In this document: positions 8,565 to 17,701 of the stretch, piece after piece
Numbering within the stretch: the stretch's first letter is position 1
Layout: every line of letters begins with the position of its first letter
Source of the DNA: Pseudoxanthomonas sp.
GTDB taxonomy: Bacteria > Pseudomonadota > Gammaproteobacteria > Xanthomonadales > Xanthomonadaceae
DNA: 64,000 nt
Direction: 5' to 3'
NCBI RefSeq assembly: GCF_035999195.1
Contig: NZ_DASYGY010000009.1
Location: forward strand, 744,001-808,000
Translations under genes and position numbers: made by a program
The notes under the pieces: model-generated
Database searches by the model: none
Seen by the model: only the letters and a program-made list of their open reading frames with translations
What the model was told of the DNA's origin: nothing

Positions 8565-8580
8565 CATCGTACTTTGGTAC
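8565..8580. promoter_or_regulatory. candidate operator CATCGTACYTTSGTAC, copy 1
   Basis: CATCGTACTTTGGTAC, whose core GTAC-N4-GTAC is an imperfect palindrome, lies in the divergent region between the oligomer hydrolase and 3-hydroxybutyrate dehydrogenase genes, 55 bp before the latter's ATG. A copy with 14 of 16 identical bases is at 17616-17631 before the GntP permease. The binding protein is not known; the LuxR-type regulator at 9504 is a candidate by location. Confidence 0.45.
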
Positions 8581-8635
8581 CACGAACCGCGCGCGCCTGC
8601 CTGCTACCCTAGCGACGACACGCAGGAGTTCCCCC

Positions 8636-9403
8636 ATGCAGCCCACCCACACCCTCCTCATCACTGGCGCGGCCAGCGGCATCGGCGCCGGCATCGCCGC
8701 GCAGCTGGCCGAAGCCGGCCGCCACGTCATCGTCAGCGACCTCAACCTGGAGGCCGCCGAAGCGGTCGCGGCGCAGATCCGCGCTGACGGCGGGTCGGCC
8801 GAGGCGGTCGCACTGGACGTCACCTCGCAGGACAGCATTGACGCCGCACTCGCGGCGATCTCGCGCCCCATCGATGTGCTGGTCAACAACGCCGGCCTGC
8901 AGCATGTGTCGCCGCTGGAGGAGTTCCCCATCGAGAAATGGGATTTCCTGGTGCAGGTGATGCTGGTCGGCGTGGCCCGACTGACCCGCGCCGTGCTGCC
9001 CGGCATGCGCGAGCGCGGCTTCGGCCGCGTCATCAACATCGGCAGCATCCATGCGCTGGTCGCCAGCCCGTACAAGAGCGCCTACGTGGCGGCCAAGCAC
9101 GGGCTGGTCGGCTTCTCCAAGGTGCTGGCGCTGGAAACCGCCGACACCGACATCACCATCAACACGGTCTGCCCCAGCTACGTGAAGACGCCGCTGGTGG
9201 ACAAGCAGATCGCCGACCAAGCGCGCACGCGCGGCATCTCCGAGGCCGACGTGGTCAGCCAGGTGATGCTGAAGCCGATGCCGAAGGGTGTCTTCATCGG
9301 CCTGGACGAACTGGCCGGCATCACTGCCTTCCTCACCTCGCCGGCCGCCCGCAACATCACCGGCCAGACCATCGTGGTGGACGGCGGCTGGACCGTGCAG
9401 TGA
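8636..9403 (+). CDS. bdhA: 3-hydroxybutyrate dehydrogenase (SDR family)
   Basis: 255-residue short-chain dehydrogenase that oxidises (R)-3-hydroxybutyrate to acetoacetate with NAD+. It shows the nucleotide-binding TGAASGIG, NNAG and the catalytic Ser137, Tyr150 and Lys154 (GSIHALVASPYKSAYVAAKH). The C-terminal region VCPSYVKTPLVDKQIADQA followed by VMLKPMPKGVFIG is characteristic of 3-hydroxybutyrate dehydrogenases rather than of generic SDRs. An AGGAG ribosome site lies 6 bases before the ATG. Its neighbours (oligomer hydrolase, PHA synthase) fit a role in PHB breakdown. Confidence 0.92.
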   Translation: MQPTHTLLITGAASGIGAGIAAQLAEAGRHVIVSDLNLEAAEAVAAQIRADGGSAEAVALDVTSQDSIDAALAAISRPIDVLVNNAGLQHVSPLEEFPIEKWDFLVQVMLVGVARLTRAVLPGMRERGFGRVINIGSIHALVASPYKSAYVAAKHGLVGFSKVLALETADTDITINTVCPSYVKTPLVDKQIADQARTRGISEADVVSQVMLKPMPKGVFIGLDELAGITAFLTSPAARNITGQTIVVDGGWTVQ

Positions 9404-9404
9404 G

Positions 9405-9500
9405 GCGAGTGGATAGTGGAGAGGAGTGAGGAGTGAGTCAAAGCCCAGCTCCTCGCGGTTGCCTTTCCTCACTCCTCACTTCTCCCCACTCACCCCTCAC
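9405..9500. repeat. inverted repeat built of short tandem words (GAGTGAG type)
   Basis: The left side (GAGGAGTGAGGAGTGAG) and right side (CTCACTCCTCAC and CACTCACCCCTCAC) are inverted versions of each other, each made of short repeated words, around a ~40-bp spacer. It fills the whole gap between bdhA and the response regulator. Elements with the same architecture but different words are at 34631 and 57533. Confidence 0.75.
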
Positions 9501-9503
9501 CTG

Positions 9504-10166
9504 ATGCCTAACCTGCTGATCGCCGACGACCACCCGCTGTTCCGCGCCGCCCTGCGCGGTGCCGCGGCGGATGCCGTGGCGCAGCTGACCGTGCGCGAAG
9601 CCGAATCGTTGGACGGGGTCATCGCCACGCTGGAGGCGCACGACGACATCGACCTGGTGCTGCTGGACCTGCACATGCCGGGCAACCACGGGCTCGCGGG
9701 CCTGGCGGCGATCCGCGCGCAGTTCCCGGCGGTCGCGGTGGTGGTGGTGTCGGCGAACGACGATCCGCGCGTGGTGCGCCGCGCCCTGGACCACGGCGCG
9801 GCCGGCTACCTGCCGAAGAGTTCCGGCCTGGACGAGCTGCGCGATGCGATCCGCAGCGTGCTGGCCTGCGAGCAGTGGCTGCCGGCGTCGCTGCGCGGCG
9901 CCGTAGCGCGATCCCAATCGTCCGCGCACGACACCGAACTGGCCGGCCGCCTGGCCAGCCTGTCGCCGCAGCAGTTCCGCGTGCTGACGCTGGTGGCACA
10001 GGGGCTGCTGAACAAGCAGATCGCCGACCGCCTCGACGTGCAGGAACGCACCGTCAAGGCGCACCTCTCCGCCATCTTCGACCGCCTCGGCGTGCGCAAT
10101 CGCACCCAGGCCGGCGTGGTGCTGCGCGAACTGGAACTGGCGGATCCCGCGCGGCAGATCGAGTAA
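9504..10166 (+). CDS. LuxR/NarL-type response regulator
   Basis: 220-residue two-component regulator. The receiver domain (residues 1-120) starts LLIADDHPLFR with phosphoacceptor Asp55 (LLDLHMPG) and Lys in GYLPKSS. The C-terminal LuxR helix-turn-helix is SPQQFRVLTLVAQGLLNKQI then VQERTVKAHLSAIFDRLGVR. This form, with VLTLVAQGLLNKQIA, resembles the ErdR/CrbR regulators that control acetate and short-chain carbon use in Pseudomonas and Vibrio; that assignment is an inference. The likely partner is the SSS-type hybrid kinase at 11726, encoded 1.5 kb away on the other strand. The chosen ATG at 9504 gives a canonical receiver N-terminus, although no strong ribosome site is visible. Confidence 0.88.
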   Translation: MPNLLIADDHPLFRAALRGAAADAVAQLTVREAESLDGVIATLEAHDDIDLVLLDLHMPGNHGLAGLAAIRAQFPAVAVVVVSANDDPRVVRRALDHGAAGYLPKSSGLDELRDAIRSVLACEQWLPASLRGAVARSQSSAHDTELAGRLASLSPQQFRVLTLVAQGLLNKQIADRLDVQERTVKAHLSAIFDRLGVRNRTQAGVVLRELELADPARQIE

Positions 10167-10209
10167 GCCAGACGCTGTCATTCCGGCACGGACCGGGCCG
10201 TGGGGAGCG

Positions 10210-10432
10210 GTCATCCTCACGAACGTCCTCCCAGCGCACGCTGGCATCCGTTGGGCCTTCTCGGTCGCAGTACCCTGGATACCCCGGGAAGCAAAAACAA
10301 GATGGGTCCCAGCGTTCGCTGGGACGACGGCTGAGGATCCGTCATCCCGGCGCAGGCCCTGACCCAGTGTCTTTCGCTTCCCATGCCCAGCGGAGATGAA
10401 AATCGCTGGGCCCCGGCATTCGCCGGGATGAC
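10210..10432. repeat. intergenic repeat unit A (GTCATCC...GGGATGAC type)
   Basis: About 223 bp made of several short dyads (CCCAGCGTTCGCTGGGA, CATTCGCCGGGATGAC) in a fixed order, repeated imperfectly as unit B at 10456. It is non-coding. Such GTCATCCC-bounded dyads are a common dispersed repeat class in proteobacteria. Confidence 0.75.
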
Positions 10433-10455
10433 GTAACCAGGTCACCGTTCAAGAC

Positions 10456-10663
10456 GTCATCCCAGCGAACGCTGGGATCCATTTGGCCTTTGCGGTCGCA
10501 GTGCCCTGGATACGCCGGCAAGCAAAAGCAAGATGGGTCCCAGCGTCCGCTGGGACGACGGCCGCGGGACCGTCATCCCGGCGCAGGCCGGGACCCAGTG
10601 TGTTTTTCTTCCCGTGCCCAACGGAGATCCAAGTCGCCGGGGCCAGGCTTGCGCCGGGATGAC
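10456..10663. repeat. intergenic repeat unit B (GTCATCC...GGGATGAC type)
   Basis: Direct imperfect copy of unit A, with the same order of dyads: CCCAGCGAACGCTGGGA, then GCAAGATGGGTCCCAGCGTC, then GTCATCCCGGCGCAGG, ending GCGCCGGGATGAC. The two units are 23 bp apart. No gene is seen in either unit. Confidence 0.75.
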
Positions 10664-10721
10664 GACACGCCGGCATCGCGTGAAACCTTCAGCGCCGCCA
10701 GCCTGCTATTGGGGATGACCA

Positions 10722-10945
10722 TAAATTCGCCACCCATCTTGACAGCCTTGCGTCGCAACGCGTGCCGACGCTTATCCACATGTTGGTCGACAGGCCATCC
10801 ACATGCCGTGTGGACAACCCCGACACCGGCCTGTCACGTACTGGTCAAATTTTCGCCACCCATCTTGACAGGCTTACGGCACAAGGCGGCGGCGCGGTTA
10901 TCCACACGGTTTCCCACGCGCTCTCCACATGGCGTGTGGACAAGC
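10722..10945. repeat. tandem 126-bp module with six DnaA-box-like sites
   Basis: Two tandem units begin with the shared block TTCGCCACCCATCTTGACAG, the second exactly 126 bp after the first. Each unit holds, in the same order and spacing, a perfect TTATCCACA (10772-10780; 10898-10906), a weaker forward box 23 bp on (CCATCCACA 10795-10803; CTCTCCACA 10921-10929), and an inverted TGTGGACAA 14 bp further (10809-10817; 10935-10943). The facing boxes are separated by 5 bp in both units. The rest of the units differ substantially, so the boxes appear selectively kept. No dnaA, dnaN or rep gene is nearby. A DnaA-binding or titration site is inferred. Confidence 0.7.
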
Positions 10946-10972
10946 GGAGGGCGTGGAACACGCGCCGCCTCA

Positions 10973-11124
10973 CTGTAGGAGCGACGTGAGTCGCGACCGT
11001 GGACTCGCGGCGACCTGCTTCATGGAGGACACGGATCGGAAGAAACGGGATCCGCGGCATCCCTGCTCATCCAGCATCTGCTAACCGTCCTGCATTCCGG
11101 TCGCGACTCACGTCGCTCCTACAG
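10973..11124. repeat. palindromic intergenic repeat, GGAGCGACGT family, copy 3
   Basis: Perfect 27-bp arms (10973-10999 and 11098-11124) with TGTAGGAGCGACGTGAGTCG in the left arm enclose 98 bp. It ends 17 bp after the stop of the Nudix gene on its downstream side. It differs from copy 1 by one base in each arm, and the two changes are complementary. Confidence 0.9.
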
Positions 11125-11141
11125 GGCCGAGCAGCGCTGAC

Positions 11142-11630
11142 TCAGATCCGCGAGTAACTCCACGACACCATGCGGCCGTCGCGGTACGGCATGACGCCGT
11201 GGAAACTCCGCGGATCGCCGTCGAACACCAGCGGCAGGAAGTGGCGGTCGCCGTCCCACAACGGCAGGTCCATGATCTTCTCCACCGGCACCCACTCCAG
11301 TGTGCCTTCGGCATTGGTCTCGAACGGGGTGCCGCTGTAGGCGGTGATGACGAACAGGAAACCCAGCCAGTCCTCGCCGTTCTTGCCGAAGCCCGGCCAG
11401 CTGATCGTGCCGCGCAGCGTCATCGCATCGCAGTCGATGCCGGCTTCTTCATGGATCTCGCGGCGCATGCCCGCCACCACATCCTCGTCGCGCTCGATCT
11501 TGCCGCCCAGGCCGTTGTACTTGCCCAGGTGCTGGTCGTCCGGGCGCGCATTGCGATGGATCAACAGCACCTGCGAGCGGTCGGGCGACAGCACGTATCC
11601 GAGGGTGGCGACGATGGGGGTGTAGGGCAT
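11142..11630 (-). CDS. Nudix hydrolase (MutT/8-oxo-dGTP-type)
   Basis: 162-residue NTP/nucleoside-diphosphate hydrolase. The full Nudix box G-x5-E-x7-REUxEExGU is present at residues 43-65 (GKIERDEDVVAGMRREIHEE then AGI). The N-terminus (MPYTPIVATLGYVLSPDRSQ, VLLIHRNAR) and the KYNGLGGKIE segment resemble MutT-like enzymes that hydrolyse 8-oxo-(d)GTP or related nucleotides; substrate choice cannot be read from sequence. It is a single gene on the minus strand, upstream of repeat copy 3 and downstream of repeat copy 4. Confidence 0.9.
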   Translation of the reverse strand: MPYTPIVATLGYVLSPDRSQVLLIHRNARPDDQHLGKYNGLGGKIERDEDVVAGMRREIHEEAGIDCDAMTLRGTISWPGFGKNGEDWLGFLFVITAYSGTPFETNAEGTLEWVPVEKIMDLPLWDGDRHFLPLVFDGDPRSFHGVMPYRDGRMVSWSYSRI

Positions 11631-11674
11631 TCGCGGGATCCATGACGACGAAGGTGCATTCTAGCGTCGGCTGT

Positions 11675-11741
11675 TGTGGGAGCGACGTAAGTCGCGATGA
11701 CACCTCCGTGCGCCCGCGTCGCGACTTACGTCGCTCCCACA
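11675..11741. repeat. palindromic intergenic repeat, GGAGCGACGT family, copy 4 (overlaps kinase 3' end)
   Basis: Perfect 23-bp arms at 11675-11697 and 11719-11741 enclose only 21 bp. The right arm overlaps the 3' end of the hybrid kinase gene: the TAA stop (11726-11728) and the last residues VGAT are encoded inside the arm. Confidence 0.9.
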
Positions 11742-14700
11742 TCAGACACCCGCGCTGCCAGCAACCGGTCCAGCACCGACTTCAACGCCAGGGGCCGCAC
11801 GGGCTTGGCGAGCAGCGGCAGATCCGCATCGCGCACGGCACGACGCACCGCGTCGGTCTGGTCGGCGCTGAGGATCAGGCAGGGACGGTGGCCATGCGAT
11901 CCGCGCAGGCGCCCGGCCAGCGCCACGCCGGTGTCGCCATCGTCGAGGTGGTAGTCGAACAGCCACAGATCGGCCAACTGCGTACGCAATGCGGCGTCCG
12001 CTTCCACGCCGTCGCGGGCGACGGCGACCTGGCATCCCCATCCTTCCAGCACCTGCCGCAACGCGGACAGTGCGGCGGGATCGTTGTCCACCGACAGCAC
12101 GCGACGACCTGCGAGCCCCGGCTTGCCGGGCGGCGCGGGCACCGGCGCCGGCGTGGCCACCCGCGTCACGTCGACGGCGAACACGGCGCCGCGCCCCACC
12201 CGGCTGCGCAGCGACAGCGGCGCCTCCAGCAGGGCCGCGATGCGGTCGGCGATGGACAGGCCCAGGCCCAGTCCCTGCCCCGGCACGTCCTCGCCGCGCC
12301 GGAACTCCTCGAAGATCCGCTGCTGCTCGGCGTCGGCGATCCCGGGTCCGGTGTCCCACACTTCGACGCGCAAGCGGTCGCCGCGACGTCGCACGCCCAG
12401 CAACACGCCGCCACGCGCCGTATAGCGCACCGCATTGGCCAGGAAGTTCTGCAGGATCCGCCGCAGCAGCTGCGGATCGGTATGCACCCAGGCCCGGGTC
12501 GGCACCATGGCGAACGACAGGCCGCGCTCGTGCGCCAGCACGCGGAACTCGGAGGCCAGCGGTTCCAGCACCTCCATCAGCGGCAGCTCGCGCGGCTCCG
12601 GCACCAGGCCGCCGGCTTCCAGCCGCGACATGTCCAGCAGGCCGGTCAGCAGGTCGGTGGTGGAATCCAGCGCGCCGCGCACCTGCAAGGCGGTTTCGCG
12701 CTGGTGCGCTTCCGGCAGCTGCTGCGACAACGCATCGGTGAACAGTTGCGCCGCGTGCAACGGCTGCAGCAGGTCGTGGCCGATCGCGGTCAGGAAGCGG
12801 CTCTTGGCATCGTTGGCGTGCTCCGCCTCGCGCTTGGCGGTTTCCAGCAACGCGGTGCGCTCGGCCACGCGCTGCTCCAGCGTCTCGTTGGCCTGCTTCA
12901 GGGCCCGCTCGGCCCGACGCGACGCGGTGACGTCGGTGTAGGTGGCCACGAAGCCGCCGCCCGGCATCGGATTGCCGCGGATCTCCACGATGCTGCCGTC
13001 GGGGAACACGCGTTCGGTCAGGTGCGGCGTGCCTGCGCGCATGAACGCCAGCCTCCGTTCCAGCGCACGCTCGTCCTGGCCGCGCTGCGGCATGCGCTGC
13101 AACGCCCAGCGGGTCAGGTCGGCGATCGGCCGCCCCACCTGCAGAACCTCGGACGGGAAGCCGAACATCTGCGCGTAGCGCCGGTTCCACGCGACCAGCC
13201 GCTGCTCGCGGTCGATCACGCTGATGCCCTGGCTCATGTTCTGCAGTGCCGCCTCCAGCACCTGCTGGTTGAAACGCAGGTCCTGCGAGACCTCGCCGAC
13301 GATCGCCGCCACGGTCTCCAGGTCGCCGCTCTCGCGCCGCGCCGCATCCAGCAGCAGCCGCGCCGAGGCCGAACCCAGCACGGCCGCCAGTTCGCGTTCC
13401 AGCCGCGCCTCGATCGGCGCCGGCACCGGACCGCTGCGCGGCGCATCCGACAGCAGCTCCTCCACGCGTTCGCGCGAGAGGAAGCGACGACCGGCATCGC
13501 GCAGCGTCTTCGCATCGAACCCACGGCTGTCGGCACGACGCGGCGCGCTGCCCTGCCAGCCGGTCACCAGGAAGGTCACCGCCGTACCCAGGAACAGGCT
13601 GACGCCCACCGCCCGGCCCAGCCGGCTCCAGCCCGTCAGGCCGAAGAAGCCGTCCGGCGACAGGCCCGCGATGCCGAAGGGCCCCGCCTGCAACCAGGCC
13701 GGCGCCACACCGCGCGCATCCATCGCCACAGGCAACAGCAGCAGCCACATCCAGACGGCGAAGGCGGCGACGATGCCCGCGATCACCGCGCGCGGCGGCG
13801 TCTGCGGACGCCAAATCGCGAAGCCGAGTGCGGGCGCGAGCGTGGCCAGCGCCGAAAACGACACCGCACCGACATCGGCCAGCGCGTCGTTGCCGGCCAC
13901 CAGCCGGCTGTACGCCCACGCCAGCAGCATCACCGCCACGATGCCGATGCGCCGCTGCGCCAGCACCGCGCCGCGCAGGTCGCCACCGCTGCCACGCAGC
14001 CAGCCGCCGCGCAACAGTCCCGGCGCCAGCCAGTGGTTGCCGATCATCAGGCTCAGCGTCAGCGTGCTGACCACCACCATGCCGGTGGCTGCGCTCAGGC
14101 CACCGAGAAAGGCGAGCAGCGCGAGCCCCTGGTGGCCTTGCGACAGCGGTAGCGCCAGCACGTAGAGGTCGGACGGCACCGCGTCGCCGAACATCGCCCC
14201 GCCGGCACGCGCCAGCGGCAGCAGCGGCGCCGCCATAAGCACCATGTACAGCGGGAACAGCCAGCGCGCGGTGCGCACATGGCGTTCGTCGCGGCACTCC
14301 ACCACCCCCACGTGCACCTGATGCGGCAGGGTGAACATCGCCAGCACGCCCAGCGCCACCAGCGGCAGGAAGCCGTAGGTCGTCGATGGCGGTGCCTGTA
14401 CCGGCGGTACGTCCGGCAGTTCTGGCAAGCCCCACCAGACGAACAGTCCCAGCGCCAGCATCGCCGCCAGCTTGAACAGCGACTCGAACGCCATCGCCAG
14501 GATCAGGCCGCGGTTGTGTTCCACCGCACTCGCGCGGCGCGTGCCGAACAGCATGGCGAACACCGCCATCGCCAGCGCCACGTACAGCGCACTGTCCTGC
14601 CACGCCGGCAAGGCATCGTTGCCGGGCGAACGGGTCAGCAGCGCGAAGCTCATCGCCACCGCCTTCAGCTGCAGCGCGATGTAGGGAATCAGGCCCAGCG

Positions 14701-15067
14701 CGGCGACCAGCGTCACCGTCGCCGCCAGCCAGCCATCCTTGCCCAGGCGCGTGGCGATCAGGTCGGCCAGCGAGGTGGCGTTGGACTCGCGCGCCATCCG
14801 CACCAGCCGCACCAACAGGAACGCGCCGAACACGTACAGCAGGATGGTGCCGACGAACGTCGGCGGCAGCGGCCACCCGTAGCGCGCCGCCTGCGTCACC
14901 GTGCCGAAGAACGTCCACGACGTGCAGTACACCGCCAGCGACAGCGCATAGATGTAAGGCCATTGCACCGCCAGCACCTGCGGCCGCCGCTCGGCATACA
15001 GCGCCGAGCCGAACAGCACACCCAGCCACAGCAGCCCGGCCAACACCACCATGCCCACGCTCAGCAT
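11726..15067 (-). CDS. hybrid sensor histidine kinase with N-terminal solute:sodium symporter-like domain
   Basis: 1113-residue membrane kinase. Residues 1-~500 form about 13 hydrophobic segments of the SLC5/SSS transporter fold (IYALSLAVYCTSWTFFGTVT, LADLIATRLGKDGW). They are followed by a PAS-like region (~residues 615-725, NMSQGISVIDREQRLVAWNR), a coiled linker, HisKA with phosphoacceptor His764 (AIGHDLLQPL), a HATPase domain (N box QNFLANAVRY, then DTGPGIAD and GQGLGLGLSI) and a C-terminal receiver (SVDNDPAALS, phosphorylatable Asp in WLFDYHLDD). This layout is that of CbrA/CrbS/MxtR kinases that sense carbon sources. The LuxR-type regulator at 9504 is the likely output partner. The stop codon falls inside a palindromic repeat. 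Confidence 0.92.
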   Translation of the reverse strand: MLSVGMVVLAGLLWLGVLFGSALYAERRPQVLAVQWPYIYALSLAVYCTSWTFFGTVTQAARYGWPLPPTFVGTILLYVFGAFLLVRLVRMARESNATSLADLIATRLGKDGWLAATVTLVAALGLIPYIALQLKAVAMSFALLTRSPGNDALPAWQDSALYVALAMAVFAMLFGTRRASAVEHNRGLILAMAFESLFKLAAMLALGLFVWWGLPELPDVPPVQAPPSTTYGFLPLVALGVLAMFTLPHQVHVGVVECRDERHVRTARWLFPLYMVLMAAPLLPLARAGGAMFGDAVPSDLYVLALPLSQGHQGLALLAFLGGLSAATGMVVVSTLTLSLMIGNHWLAPGLLRGGWLRGSGGDLRGAVLAQRRIGIVAVMLLAWAYSRLVAGNDALADVGAVSFSALATLAPALGFAIWRPQTPPRAVIAGIVAAFAVWMWLLLLPVAMDARGVAPAWLQAGPFGIAGLSPDGFFGLTGWSRLGRAVGVSLFLGTAVTFLVTGWQGSAPRRADSRGFDAKTLRDAGRRFLSRERVEELLSDAPRSGPVPAPIEARLERELAAVLGSASARLLLDAARRESGDLETVAAIVGEVSQDLRFNQQVLEAALQNMSQGISVIDREQRLVAWNRRYAQMFGFPSEVLQVGRPIADLTRWALQRMPQRGQDERALERRLAFMRAGTPHLTERVFPDGSIVEIRGNPMPGGGFVATYTDVTASRRAERALKQANETLEQRVAERTALLETAKREAEHANDAKSRFLTAIGHDLLQPLHAAQLFTDALSQQLPEAHQRETALQVRGALDSTTDLLTGLLDMSRLEAGGLVPEPRELPLMEVLEPLASEFRVLAHERGLSFAMVPTRAWVHTDPQLLRRILQNFLANAVRYTARGGVLLGVRRRGDRLRVEVWDTGPGIADAEQQRIFEEFRRGEDVPGQGLGLGLSIADRIAALLEAPLSLRSRVGRGAVFAVDVTRVATPAPVPAPPGKPGLAGRRVLSVDNDPAALSALRQVLEGWGCQVAVARDGVEADAALRTQLADLWLFDYHLDDGDTGVALAGRLRGSHGHRPCLILSADQTDAVRRAVRDADLPLLAKPVRPLALKSVLDRLLAARVSDVGAT

Positions 15068-15084
15068 CCTGACCCCACCGTAGC

Positions 15085-15212
15085 GTGCGCCATGCGCACG
15101 ACCTCCAGATGCCTGACTCCACGCAACGACAGCCCTAGGCGACCCAACCCCGCATCACGGCTCGAACCCGGACGATGCATGAAGGGTTCGGTGGTCGTGC
15201 GCATGGCGCACG
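15085..15212. repeat. inverted repeat, CGTGCGCCATGCGCACGACC arms
   Basis: Perfect 20-bp arms at 15085-15104 and 15193-15212 enclose 88 bp between the kinase start and the TonB receptor stop. A close variant of one arm (GTAGCGTGCGCCGCGCGCAC) occurs alone at about 30289-30308. Non-coding. Confidence 0.75.
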
Positions 15213-15253
15213 CGACGGGACAGGAGGACATGCGCGCGAGCATAACGCAGCAA

Positions 15254-15273
15254 CGGCGGGCTTTCGCCCGCCG
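15254..15273 (-). terminator. GC-rich hairpin downstream of the TonB receptor
   Basis: An 8-bp stem CGGCGGGC/GCCCGCCG with a TTTC loop lies 32 bp past the receptor stop. The T-rich run expected of an intrinsic terminator is weak (TTGCTGCGTTATG on the minus strand), so it may instead be a 3'-end stabilising hairpin. Confidence 0.4.
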
Positions 15274-15305
15274 CTGCCGTTCCCGCATGATTGCCCTGCG
15301 CGTGC

Positions 15306-17531
<2,226 letters not shown>

Positions 17532-17615
17532 GGGTCTCCCCCTCCCGGGTATGACATGGCGGCGGACGGAGGCCGCCGATTGCAGCGAACACTAGGGCCC
17601 GGGCCGCGCGGGCGG

Positions 17616-17631
17616 CATCGTACCTTCGTAC
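17616..17631. promoter_or_regulatory. candidate operator CATCGTACYTTSGTAC, copy 2
   Basis: CATCGTACCTTCGTAC lies between the divergent TonB receptor and GntP permease genes, 70 bp before the permease ATG. It matches the site before 3-hydroxybutyrate dehydrogenase (8565-8580) at 14 of 16 bases, both GTAC half-sites being intact. Confidence 0.45.
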
Positions 17632-17701
17632 AGTGGGCCGGGCACCGGGCCGCTGCCGATACTCGCCGCACCGAAACCGGCGCTTGGCCGAGGAGTGCTG
17701 G

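Noticed and set aside
10210..10663. Units A and B as a CRISPR array
   Set aside because: There are only two long units, made of internal dyads and without equal-sized repeats and unique spacers; no cas genes are present.
10722..10945. Chromosomal oriC
   Set aside because: No dnaA, dnaN, rpmH or gyrB nearby and no clear AT-rich unwinding element; a titration or DARS-like site fits better.
10573..10989. Short open frames across the DnaA-box module on both strands
   Set aside because: No ribosome sites, no similarity between the frames of the two units, and the conserved parts are the binding-site words rather than codons.
11642..14152. Long open frame (836 codons) on the plus strand opposite the hybrid kinase
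   Set aside because: High-GC shadow: rich in Arg, Gln, His and Ala with no domain, while the minus frame has a complete SSS-PAS-HisKA-HATPase-receiver order.
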